DNA of 18,168 nt from CAZLMF01 sp964560565 (GTDB lineage: Bacteria > Bacillota > Clostridia > Oscillospirales > Ruminococcaceae): NCBI GenBank assembly GCA_964560565.1, contig CAZLMF010000032.1, forward strand, positions 1 through 18,168, read 5' to 3'. The stretch's first letter is position 1. Each line of letters starts with the position of its first letter. The position numbers and the translations under genes were made by a program. The notes under the pieces are model-generated. The model saw nothing but the letters and a program-made list of their open reading frames with translations. It was not told the origin of the DNA and made no database searches. Below, piece by piece: positions 1 to 6,172 of this stretch.

Positions 1-426
1 CATATATGCGATATTGTTATTTCTGACGATGTAATGCACCATGACCTTTTGGCTAGGTTTTTGGAAAACTACCCTCCTTTCAACTCTCAGTTTAAGAGCG
101 ATAAAACGCTCATTGAGCTTGCGGTTGATGCATGTAAGCGCAGCAGTATGACTCACTTTGTTAAGCGTATTGTATCGGGGGAGGAGTTTGTTTCCTCAAC
201 CGAAAGCCGAAACCGCATCATTGAAGAATTTGACCCCTATGCGGTTGATATGGAAACAGCGGCAATTGCACATTGCAGCTTTAGAAATGATATACCCTTC
301 GTTTCTGTTCGTTGCATTTCTGACAACGCAAACGAGGAAAGCGATATAAGCTTTGACGAATTTCAAGATATAGCCGCTAACAAGGTTGCAACTGTTGTAC
401 TTGATATGTTAGGGAGGATAAAATAG
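1..426 (+). CDS. mtnN: 5'-methylthioadenosine/S-adenosylhomocysteine nucleosidase (3' part)
   Basis: Only the C-terminal 141 residues are in the window; the reading frame is open from base 1, so the start lies upstream. The enzyme hydrolyses the N-glycosidic bond of methylthioadenosine and S-adenosylhomocysteine in the cytoplasm, releasing adenine, as part of methionine salvage and activated-methyl-cycle detoxification. The family signature VDMETAA is present, with the substrate-ribose-binding Glu coded at 253-255. The catalytic Asp is in RCISD (codon 322-324). The early stretch DIVISDDVMHHD also fits the family. The stop codon overlaps the GTG start of the thioesterase gene by one base, so the two are probably cotranscribed and translationally coupled. 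Identification is firm; the missing N-terminus cannot be assessed. Confidence 0.93.
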   Translation, partial: HICDIVISDDVMHHDLLARFLENYPPFNSQFKSDKTLIELAVDACKRSSMTHFVKRIVSGEEFVSSTESRNRIIEEFDPYAVDMETAAIAHCSFRNDIPFVSVRCISDNANEESDISFDEFQDIAANKVATVVLDMLGRIK

Positions 427-818
427 TGAAAAGTGCGTATATCGGTGCGTTCTATACAGTTACATCCACTGTAAAAGAAAGCGACCTTGCAAGTGCTTAT
501 AAAAGCGGCAATATCAACGTTTATGCAACTCCTGCGATGATTGCATTAATGGAGGAGGCGGCTTGCCTTTGCCTTGCGAAGTTCCTTGATGAGGGCGAAA
601 CAAGCGTGGGGACTGCAATCAATGTTTCTCATGTCTCGGCTACTCCTGTTGGGGTTGAGGTTACCGCTACAGCTACAATAAGCAGCTCTAGCGGACGCTT
701 GGTAAGCTTTGATATAGCTGCAAAGGACGCATACGGTGATATAGGCACTGCAAAGCATACAAGATTTGTTGTTGATGCCGAGCGTTTTATGAAAAAAACA
801 AGCCTAAAAGGACAATAA
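426..818 (+). CDS. FlK-like hot-dog thioesterase
   Basis: A 130-residue single hot-dog-fold protein of the fluoroacetyl-CoA thioesterase (FlK)-like family. It begins with GTG one base into the stop of the upstream gene, with AGGGAGG at 411-417 as ribosome binding site. Thr35, Glu43 and His69 have the same spacing (8 and 26 residues) as the catalytic Thr42, Glu50 and His76 of Streptomyces cattleya FlK, and sit in the typical contexts YATP, ALMEEAA and VSHVSATPVG. It probably hydrolyses a small acyl-CoA. Most family members in anaerobes do not meet fluoroacetate, so the true substrate is unknown. Overlap with the nucleosidase gene suggests a shared transcript but not an obvious shared pathway. 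The fold assignment is strong and the substrate unassigned. Confidence 0.82.
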   Translation: MKSAYIGAFYTVTSTVKESDLASAYKSGNINVYATPAMIALMEEAACLCLAKFLDEGETSVGTAINVSHVSATPVGVEVTATATISSSSGRLVSFDIAAKDAYGDIGTAKHTRFVVDAERFMKKTSLKGQ

Positions 819-824
819 GAATAC

Positions 825-853
825 TTGACTTTATATCGTATTCGTGATAATAT
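825..853 (+). promoter_or_regulatory. Putative sigma-A promoter reading into the scaffold gap
   Basis: TTGACT (825-830), a 17-base spacer and TAATAT (848-853) follow the thioesterase stop. Transcription would begin near 860, at the hairpin beside the N run, so what it drives is hidden by the gap. Confidence 0.4.
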
Positions 854-856
854 ATT

Positions 857-880
857 TAAGCGGCTTAAATTAGCCGTTTA
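857..880 (+). terminator. Hairpin at the left edge of the gap, possible terminator
   Basis: A 9-bp stem (857-865 with 872-880, one G-U pair) encloses a 6-base loop. Any T-tract would lie in the unresolved bases, so a terminator for the nucleosidase-thioesterase unit is plausible but not demonstrable. Confidence 0.35.
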
Positions 881-883
881 TGT

Positions 884-893
884 NNNNNNNNNN
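884..893. other. Assembly gap (10 N)
   Basis: Ten consecutive N are present. This is a conventional scaffold spacer, so the real distance is unknown. Promoters on both sides point into the gap, which suggests missing sequence with at least one transcription unit. Confidence 0.97.
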
Positions 894-929
894 AAAATGT
901 TCACGCGCTCACCGCCCTTCTCTTGACTT

Positions 930-958
930 ATTGTAACATATTTTCTGAAAAATGTCAA
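930..958 (-). promoter_or_regulatory. Strong minus-strand promoter reading into the gap
   Basis: On the minus strand TTGACA (953-958), a 17-base spacer and TACAAT (930-935), with an extended -10 TG, form a near-consensus sigma-A promoter. Downstream toward the gap is a purine-rich AAGGG (about 915-919) and a possible GTG start at 904-902, with only about four codons visible before the N run. A gene or RNA on the minus strand is therefore probably lost in the gap. Its -35 lies 18 bp from the -35 of the divergent tRNA promoter. Confidence 0.6.
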
Positions 959-976
959 GAAATTTTCAAAAAGTGC

Positions 977-1005
977 TTGACAAGTCGCTTTTGTTGTGGT
1001 ATAAT
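977..1005 (+). promoter_or_regulatory. Consensus promoter of tRNA-Pro
   Basis: Exact TTGACA (977-982), a 17-base spacer and exact TATAAT (1000-1005), with an extended -10 TG at 997-998. Transcription would start about 20 bases before the tRNA, as expected for a strong stable-RNA promoter. Confidence 0.88.
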
Positions 1006-1033
1006 ACTATTGTTGTTGAAACCGATGACATTT

Positions 1034-1110
1034 CTGGGTGTGGCGCAGATTGGTAGCGCGCTACCTTGGGGTGGTAGAGGCCGCAAGTTCAAGTCTTGTC
1101 ACTCAGACCA
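1034..1110 (+). tRNA. tRNA-Pro (anticodon GGG)
   Basis: A full cloverleaf can be drawn. The acceptor stem is 1034-1040 with 1100-1106 (one G-U pair). The D stem is GCGC/GCGC (1043-1046, 1056-1059). The anticodon stem CTACC/GGTAG (1061-1065, 1073-1077) has a seven-base loop with anticodon GGG at 1068-1070. The T stem is 1083-1087/1095-1099 with loop TTCAAGT. The discriminator is A1107, and CCA is encoded at 1108-1110. It reads CCC and CCU proline codons. It is a single-gene unit between a consensus promoter and a strong terminator. Confidence 0.96.
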
Positions 1111-1115
1111 AAAAT

Positions 1116-1165
1116 AAACCTCGCAAGGCCTTTATTCATCGGCTTTGACGGGGTTTTTACTTTTT
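1116..1165 (+). terminator. Rho-independent terminator of tRNA-Pro
   Basis: A long hairpin pairs 1116-1130 with 1141-1156 (15 pairs, two G-U, one bulged A at 1148) around a 10-base loop. It is followed by TTTTTACTTTTT. It starts five bases after the encoded CCA. Confidence 0.88.
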
Positions 1166-1230
1166 CTGTTGCGACTGCTGAAAATGCACTAAAATGCCTT
1201 TGACAACAGTTTGACACCACAAGTACGTCA

Positions 1231-1398
1231 TTAATTGATTTTCTTGCAATACTGCAAATAAAAAATAGGGAGTCGCATTGCCGCAAGCTCTGCCGCTAAT
1301 TTTTTCGTATTAGCTTTTTGCGCAAACGCTCCGACCTGCACTCTGTACAACTTGCATGTCGCGGTAAGAGGCTTAGCGGTGGCTGGCACTTTATAAGC
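1231..1398 (-). pseudogene. Remnant of a SPOR-domain protein gene
   Basis: In the 385 bases between the tRNA and the hydrogenase, the minus strand encodes a clear first half of a SPOR (peptidoglycan-binding) domain. The core LYRVQVGAFAQKANTKKLAA lies at about 1350-1290, preceded by a Pro/Ala/Thr-rich linker-like stretch. After the Met codon at 1278-1276 the similarity stops and the frame ends at TAA 1233-1231. No start, ribosome binding site or enzymatic domain remains, and the upstream side runs into the hydrogenase promoter. Intact relatives usually carry SPOR at the C-terminus of an amidase or another envelope protein. This is therefore a truncated 3' fragment. Apart from the terminator and promoter elements, nothing else is recognisable in this intergenic stretch. 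Confidence 0.65.
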
Positions 1399-1409
1399 TA
1401 TACATAAAA

Positions 1410-1425
1410 AAGTCTGTATAGACTT
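1410..1425. promoter_or_regulatory. Inverted repeat, candidate operator
   Basis: A perfect 6-bp inverted repeat, AAGTCT-GTAT-AGACTT, overlaps the -35 region of the hydrogenase promoter. That is a position expected for a repressor or redox-regulator site. No regulator family is assigned. Confidence 0.4.
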
Positions 1426-1463
1426 GATTGTCCCCTTATGATATAATAAAACTAAGGTATAAT
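1419..1463 (+). promoter_or_regulatory. Hydrogenase promoter region with two -10 boxes
   Basis: TAGACT (1419-1424), 17 bases, then TATAAT (1442-1447). A second exact TATAAT lies at 1458-1463 with only a poor -35 (TTATGA, 1436-1441). The first pair is the better candidate. Either would give a short leader ending in the ribosome binding site GTGAGGG at 1483-1489. Confidence 0.55.
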
Positions 1464-1495
1464 ATTACTACAAAACTTAAAAGTGAGGGTATTTT

Positions 1496-2764
1496 GTGAG
1501 AACTTTTTATGAGCTTTATAATGAGATTGTAAACGCCGGTGTGCAACATAACTTAGATGAGTTAAAGTCCAGCGATAAGCTAATTGAATTTGACCCGCAT
1601 CATCTTGATTGCTTGCTTAATCCCTATGATAAAGCGCCTGTTATTAGGCTTGAGCAATGCTCTTGTCCTGATGGCGAGCGAGATAATTGCATTAAATCCT
1701 GCCTTTTTGATGCTATTTCAAGGGACGAGGACGGGAACATGGTTATCTCCCCCACAAAATGCACAGGCTGCGGCGCTTGTATTGATGAATGTAAGGTCAA
1801 GCTTTTAACTGAGAGGCGCGATTTAGCGCCGCTTTTCGAGCTACTCAGCGAGAAAAATGACGAGCCAGTTTACGCAATGATTGCTCCTGCTTTTACCGGG
1901 CAATTTGATAAGGATGTTACCCCCGGGAAACTTCGCAGCGCATTTAAGGCGCTAGGGTTTGCGGGAATGATTGAGGTTGCGCTCTTTGCGGATATTCTCA
2001 CACTTAAGGAAGCTCTTGAGTTTGATAGGTCTATCCATAACGACAGCGACTATATGCTTACAAGCTGCTGCTGCCCTATTTGGATTGCAATGATTCGCAA
2101 AATTTATGACAAGCTTATTCCCCATGTGCCGCCCTCGGTTTCTCCTATGGTGGCATGTGGTCGCTCAATAAAAAAGCTATATCCTAACGCTAAAACAGTG
2201 TTTATTGGCCCTTGTGTTGCTAAAAAAGCGGAAGCTAAAGAGGCAGATATAAAGGACTCTGTCGATATAGTGCTGACTTTTAATGAGGTGCAGGATCTTT
2301 TTGATGCCGCTAATATAAACCCTGCAAAGCTTGATGAGGATTTGCGTGACCATTCCTCCACCGCTGGTATTATTTACGCTCGTACAGGAGGGGTAAGTGA
2401 GGCTGTGCAAAACACCCTAAACCGCTTAACGCCTGATAGGGCTATCCCCTTGCGTGCAAAGCAAGCTGACGGTGCTTTAAAATGTAAAGCGCTGCTAAAT
2501 GAAATTATAAGCGGCAATGTTTCCGCTAACTTTATTGAAGGCATGGGCTGTGTAGGCGGCTGTGTCGGCGGCCCTAAGGCGCTTATAAGCAAGGAGGAAG
2601 GCACATTGCATGTCAACGAATACGGCAGCATGGCAACCTACGAAACTCCTGCGGATAACCCCTATGTAATGGAGCTTCTTCATAGGCTTGGATTTGATAC
2701 TGTTAAAAGCTTGCTTGAGGATGATGGTATGTTTACACGCTACTTTACAAGCATGAATAAATGA
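1496..2764 (+). CDS. Monomeric [FeFe] hydrogenase-like protein, non-group-A
   Basis: 422 residues, GTG start six bases after GTGAGGG. A ferredoxin-like N-terminus carries Cys55, Cys57, Cys65 and Cys69 plus a classical CxxCxxCxxxC set (Cys89, 92, 95, 99). The H-cluster domain follows. Its L1 motif is TSCCCPIW (189-196), L2 is GPCVAKKAE (238-246) and L3 is EGMGCVGGCVGG (348-359). All cysteines needed for the H-cluster and the adjacent proton-relay cysteine are present. The usual group A motifs (TSCCPxW, MPCxxKKxE, ExMxCxGGCxxGGG) are altered: an extra Cys in L1, Gly for Met in L2, Gly and Pro in L3. This points to a group B/C/D-type enzyme. It has no PAS or NADH-binding domain, so a ferredoxin-linked or sensory role is inferred. 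It stands alone with its own promoter and terminator; no maturase genes are in the window. Confidence 0.85.
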   Translation: MRTFYELYNEIVNAGVQHNLDELKSSDKLIEFDPHHLDCLLNPYDKAPVIRLEQCSCPDGERDNCIKSCLFDAISRDEDGNMVISPTKCTGCGACIDECKVKLLTERRDLAPLFELLSEKNDEPVYAMIAPAFTGQFDKDVTPGKLRSAFKALGFAGMIEVALFADILTLKEALEFDRSIHNDSDYMLTSCCCPIWIAMIRKIYDKLIPHVPPSVSPMVACGRSIKKLYPNAKTVFIGPCVAKKAEAKEADIKDSVDIVLTFNEVQDLFDAANINPAKLDEDLRDHSSTAGIIYARTGGVSEAVQNTLNRLTPDRAIPLRAKQADGALKCKALLNEIISGNVSANFIEGMGCVGGCVGGPKALISKEEGTLHVNEYGSMATYETPADNPYVMELLHRLGFDTVKSLLEDDGMFTRYFTSMNK

Positions 2765-2769
2765 TATCC

Positions 2770-2807
2770 GCCCTTATTCGTTTCAAAACGAATAAGGGCT
2801 TTTATTT
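2770..2807 (+). terminator. Terminator of the hydrogenase gene
   Basis: A perfect 14-bp inverted repeat (2770-2783 with 2786-2799), GC-rich at its base, is followed by TTTTATTT. It begins six bases after the stop codon. Confidence 0.92.
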
Positions 2808-2818
2808 GACTATTTCAT

Positions 2819-2847
2819 TTGACACATTACCAGAAAAGATATATAAT
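2819..2847 (+). promoter_or_regulatory. Promoter of the SPFH/zinc-ribbon operon
   Basis: Exact TTGACA (2819-2824), 17-base spacer, exact TATAAT (2842-2847). The first gene starts 38 bases downstream. A perfect housekeeping promoter suggests strong vegetative expression rather than a stress-only sigma factor. Confidence 0.85.
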
Positions 2848-2884
2848 TGTATGGATACTTTCCTGTTATTAAGGGGGTGAAAAA

Positions 2885-3640
2885 TTGCCTAAAGAATTTG
2901 TAAAGTTTATTCCCTTTATTGTGGCGGGAATTATTATTGTTGTATTAGTTTTGCTTGTATCTTACGCTATTAGGGCTGTTAAACGTGGCATTAGGCGAGC
3001 AGTAGGCGCTGTTGGTTCAATATCCTCTGTTGCAAACATGGTTGCACAAGAAGCGAACAACACACCAAGACAGCTGCAAAACCTCACCAGCACCTACACT
3101 TCCATTATTAAAAGGGACTTCCCAGAGTTTGACGCACAGGAGTTTCTCTCAAGGGCGGAGAATGTACTGCTTTTGGTGCTAAACTCAATAGAAAGCACTA
3201 CCCTTTCGCCATCGAAGGAGTTATCAGAAAACCTAAGGCGCAAGGTGTCTGCAATAATTGAGGATATAAAGTCAAAAGGCGAAAGATGGTTTTACGACAA
3301 TATACATATACATAAATCCTGTATTTCTAAGTACTCCTCAAATGCAGGTAGTAAGATTATCCGCGTGGAAATCTCTATCGAGTATGCGCACGGAATTGAA
3401 AAGGATGGCAAGCTTATTTCCGGCTCTCGCACTGCTACACAGCATAAATACGCAATTGAAGCAGTATATATTCAGGATGTTACTAAGCTTGGTGATGGCT
3501 CAATGAAGGGGCATAATTGCCCTAACTGCGGCGCACCTGTTAAACAGGTTGGCGATGATAAGTTTTGCGTGTACTGTGGAACAGGATTAAAAGAGGTCAA
3601 TGTCCGTATTTGGACTTTTGATAATTATAGCAAATGCTAA
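2885..3640 (+). CDS. Membrane-anchored zinc-ribbon protein, Tim44-like
   Basis: 251 residues, TTG start seven bases after AGGGGG. One hydrophobic helix (about residues 8-29) is followed by a basic stretch, so a short N-terminus outside and a cytoplasmic body are likely. The middle (about 60-200) is an alpha/beta domain resembling bacterial Tim44-like zinc-ribbon proteins; I infer this from overall character, not a decisive motif. A zinc ribbon near the end has Cys212, Cys215, Cys228 and Cys231 (CPNCG and CVYCG). It is the first gene of an operon whose other three genes resemble B. subtilis ydjI, ydjG and ydjH. It occupies the place where those operons often carry the PspA gene ydjF but shows no PspA coiled coil. 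Function unknown; a role in the same membrane complex is inferred. Confidence 0.75.
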   Translation: MPKEFVKFIPFIVAGIIIVVLVLLVSYAIRAVKRGIRRAVGAVGSISSVANMVAQEANNTPRQLQNLTSTYTSIIKRDFPEFDAQEFLSRAENVLLLVLNSIESTTLSPSKELSENLRRKVSAIIEDIKSKGERWFYDNIHIHKSCISKYSSNAGSKIIRVEISIEYAHGIEKDGKLISGSRTATQHKYAIEAVYIQDVTKLGDGSMKGHNCPNCGAPVKQVGDDKFCVYCGTGLKEVNVRIWTFDNYSKC

Positions 3641-3667
3641 TTATTTTACGCTGAAAGGATGATTTCA

Positions 3668-5086
3668 ATGGGACTAATTAAAGCTGCTGTTGGAGCAATA
3701 GGAGGCGCACTAGGGGATCAATGGTTAGAGACGATTGAACCTGCGCAAATGGATAATTCCACTATTTCCACCTACGGTGTAGCCGTAAGGAAGGGCGATT
3801 CTCGCAGTTCAAACAAAAAGGGCACTGAGGATGTACTGTCAAACGGTTCGGTTATCCATGTTCCCGAAAATACATTTATGCTCCTTGTTGACGGGGGCAA
3901 GATTATTTCTGCTACTGATGAGCCCGGTTATTATCAGGTTGATAATTCCCGTGCACCCTCGATATTCTTTAAAGCGGCAGAGGGAACAGATGTCGCAGGA
4001 TATGCTAATACCGGCAAAAATGCAATCCAAAGACCGGGCGGAATAATCAACACCCTTAAGGACAGCTGGGATAGATTTAAGTTCGGCGGCACTACTCCTG
4101 TTAAGCAAACAGTGGTGTATATCAACAAGCAGGAAATACCCAATATTCGCTTTGGCACAAAAAACCCTGTGCCCTATACCGATAGAGTGCTTGTACCGGG
4201 CAGAGTTGTTCCTTGTAAAATTACATCATTTGGTACATATTCAATTAAAGTTGCGGACCCCTTGCTATTTTACGCTGAGGTATGCAACAAGGGCTCTAAG
4301 AATAACCTTGTGCTTTCAGACCTTGCGGAGCAATATATAAATGAGTTCCTTATGGCTTATACAACGGCACTTGCAAGCCTATCGGCTGATAGTGTGCTTG
4401 TTTCGGATATTCCTATTAAAACTATGGAACTTGGTCAATACATGGCTGAGGTGCTTGATAATGAATGGCTTTCAAAGCGTGGATTCCTTATTCATAGTGT
4501 TGGTATCGCCTCCATCTCCTTTGATGAGAAAACCGACAAGCTCCTTGAGCAGTACGGTAGTGACTCTATCCTATTTGACCCTAACGCACGCGCTGCACGC
4601 ATGACAGCAGGCATGGCAGCAGGTCTTGAAGCTGCTGGCTCAAATGAGGGCGGAGCTATGATGGGCTTTGCTGGCATGGCAATGGGCATGAATGCCGCAA
4701 ACGGCATGGGCGTAATGCCAAATCAACAACAAGCATATCCTCAGCAGGGGCAGGTTCCCCCTCCTCCTACTGTTAATGTTGCTGCTACTACACAACCTAC
4801 AACCAGCGGTTGGGATTGCTCTTCCTGCGGTAAGAATATGCCCAATGAAGCTGTATTCTGCGCTGAATGCGGTAATAAGAAGCCTGAACCTGCAAGCAGT
4901 GATAAGTGGGAATGCTCATGCGGAAATATAACAGAAGATAACTTCTGTTCAAAGTGTGGAAATAAGCGTGCTGAGCAAGCAAGCTACAAGTGCTCAAACT
5001 GCAGTTGGGAGCCGGCAGACCCAAAGGCACCTCCTAAGTTCTGTCCTAAATGTGGCGACCCTTTTAACGAAAGCGACAAGGTGTAA
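3668..5086 (+). CDS. SPFH-domain protein with C-terminal zinc ribbons, YdjI-like
   Basis: 472 residues. An in-frame ATG at 3659 overlaps the AAAGG ribosome binding site (3654-3658). The ATG at 3668 is preferred, giving the family-like start MGLIKAAVGAIGGALGDQW. Residues about 30-300 form an SPFH (stomatin/prohibitin/flotillin/HflK) domain of the bacterial 'virion core protein' type. A Gly/Met-rich and Pro/Gln-rich linker follows. Three zinc ribbons then have ligands Cys384/387/398/401, Cys416/418/427/430 and Cys442/445/459/462. In B. subtilis the SPFH protein YdjI links PspA to the membrane together with YdjG and YdjH. By analogy this protein should scaffold a membrane-associated complex with the adjacent gene products. 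No transmembrane helix is evident, so membrane attachment would be peripheral or through partners. Confidence 0.85.
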   Translation: MGLIKAAVGAIGGALGDQWLETIEPAQMDNSTISTYGVAVRKGDSRSSNKKGTEDVLSNGSVIHVPENTFMLLVDGGKIISATDEPGYYQVDNSRAPSIFFKAAEGTDVAGYANTGKNAIQRPGGIINTLKDSWDRFKFGGTTPVKQTVVYINKQEIPNIRFGTKNPVPYTDRVLVPGRVVPCKITSFGTYSIKVADPLLFYAEVCNKGSKNNLVLSDLAEQYINEFLMAYTTALASLSADSVLVSDIPIKTMELGQYMAEVLDNEWLSKRGFLIHSVGIASISFDEKTDKLLEQYGSDSILFDPNARAARMTAGMAAGLEAAGSNEGGAMMGFAGMAMGMNAANGMGVMPNQQQAYPQQGQVPPPPTVNVAATTQPTTSGWDCSSCGKNMPNEAVFCAECGNKKPEPASSDKWECSCGNITEDNFCSKCGNKRAEQASYKCSNCSWEPADPKAPPKFCPKCGDPFNESDKV

Positions 5087-5131
5087 AGCATCTTTGCATC
5101 TTTTTTGAGCAAAATATAAAGGGGGATTTAG

Positions 5132-6172
5132 GTGAGCAAAGCAAATACTGTTAAGGAATATAAGTGCTTAAACTGTAATGCAGGACTTGAGTTTAATCCT
5201 GAGTCGCAAAACTGGGATTGCAACTATTGCTTTAGCAGATTCACAAAGGAAGCTCTCGATAAAGTCTACGTTGTCGACGAGCCAACCCATGAGGAAATGC
5301 CCGAGCTTGACAGTTATCACTGCACAAGCTGCGGTGCGGAACTTTTAGCCGATGATACGACCTCTGCGACCTTTTGTGTGTATTGTAAAAACCCAACGGT
5401 CATAAAAAGCCGCTTTTCTGGCAAGTTTAAACCCAGATTTGTTATTCCGTTTAAAATGACAAAGGAAAAGGCAAAATCCATTTATTCTGCTTGGATAAAA
5501 AAGAGGTTTTTTGCGCCTTCTGAATTCAAGCATCAAGAAGAAATTGAAAAGATAACGGGCATATACGCTCCCTTTTGGCTGTTTGACTGCACGGCAGACG
5601 GCTATATTGAAGGCGATGCCACAACGGTAAGCTCATGGAGATCGGGCAATTACCGCTACACCAAAACAAGATTTTTTAGGGTTTCCAGGGCTGGCACAAT
5701 GAGGTATGACAATGTACCCTGTGATGCCTCTAAGAAGCTTGATGACACACTGATGCACTTGATTGAGCCTTACAACTATGCTGATTTAAAGGATTTTTCA
5801 ATGCAGTATATGTCGGGCTTTATGGCTGAGAAGTATGATGTTGATTCCAACGAAGCAGGGCAGGTTATTCAAGGCCGTGTCAAGCAGTTCGTTGAAACTA
5901 CACTAAAGGGCACTGTCAATGGCTATGCCTCATTTAGCGTTGCAGACTCTCAAGTTAACTTGTCTGATGAAAACCATGACTACTCCATGCTACCTGTATA
6001 TTTGCTGGTAAACAAATATAAGGGCAAGGAGCATAAGTTTATGATAAACGGTCAGACGGGCAAAGTAGTTGGCGAAACACCGATAAGCATCGGGAAAATG
6101 TTTGCCTTTGGCGGTGCGCTCTTTGCTGCGCTCACTGTACTAACTATATTTGGGGGTGCTTTCTTTGTTTAA
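5132..6172 (+). CDS. Double zinc-ribbon membrane protein, YdjG-like
   Basis: 346 residues, GTG start after AAAGGGGG (5118-5125). The N-terminus has two TFIIB-type zinc ribbons, Cys12/15/30/33 and Cys64/67/82/85. A conserved globular domain follows (about 95-320, with IYAPFWLFDC typical of this family). A single C-terminal hydrophobic helix (about 323-343) makes it a tail-anchored protein with the zinc ribbons in the cytoplasm. The similarity is to B. subtilis YdjG and related zinc-finger proteins found beside SPFH and TPM genes. Its 3' end overlaps the start of the TPM gene by eight bases, so the two are translationally coupled. A structural role in the membrane complex with the SPFH protein is inferred. 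No catalytic site is visible. Confidence 0.8.
   Translation: MSKANTVKEYKCLNCNAGLEFNPESQNWDCNYCFSRFTKEALDKVYVVDEPTHEEMPELDSYHCTSCGAELLADDTTSATFCVYCKNPTVIKSRFSGKFKPRFVIPFKMTKEKAKSIYSAWIKKRFFAPSEFKHQEEIEKITGIYAPFWLFDCTADGYIEGDATTVSSWRSGNYRYTKTRFFRVSRAGTMRYDNVPCDASKKLDDTLMHLIEPYNYADLKDFSMQYMSGFMAEKYDVDSNEAGQVIQGRVKQFVETTLKGTVNGYASFSVADSQVNLSDENHDYSMLPVYLLVNKYKGKEHKFMINGQTGKVVGETPISIGKMFAFGGALFAALTVLTIFGGAFFV

Noticed and set aside
1034..1110. tRNA-Pro 3' end as an integration (att) site explaining the SPOR fragment
   Set aside because: No second copy of the tRNA 3' end and no integrase were seen in the window.
1089..1286. Minus-strand 65-codon frame across the tRNA and its terminator
   Set aside because: It overlaps a structured tRNA and terminator, starts at TTG without a ribosome binding site, and lies in a different frame from the SPOR remnant.
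1282..1380. Alternating complementary segments (TTGCCGC, CCGCTAA, GCGGTAA, TTAGCGG) suggesting a pseudoknotted RNA, plus a GCTAAT/ATTAGC hairpin with T5
   Set aside because: The same bases translate on the minus strand into a SPOR domain, which explains them better. The hairpin stem is short and AT-rich.
2885..3640. First operon gene as a PspA homologue
   Set aside because: It has a transmembrane helix and a zinc ribbon and lacks the long coiled coil of PspA.
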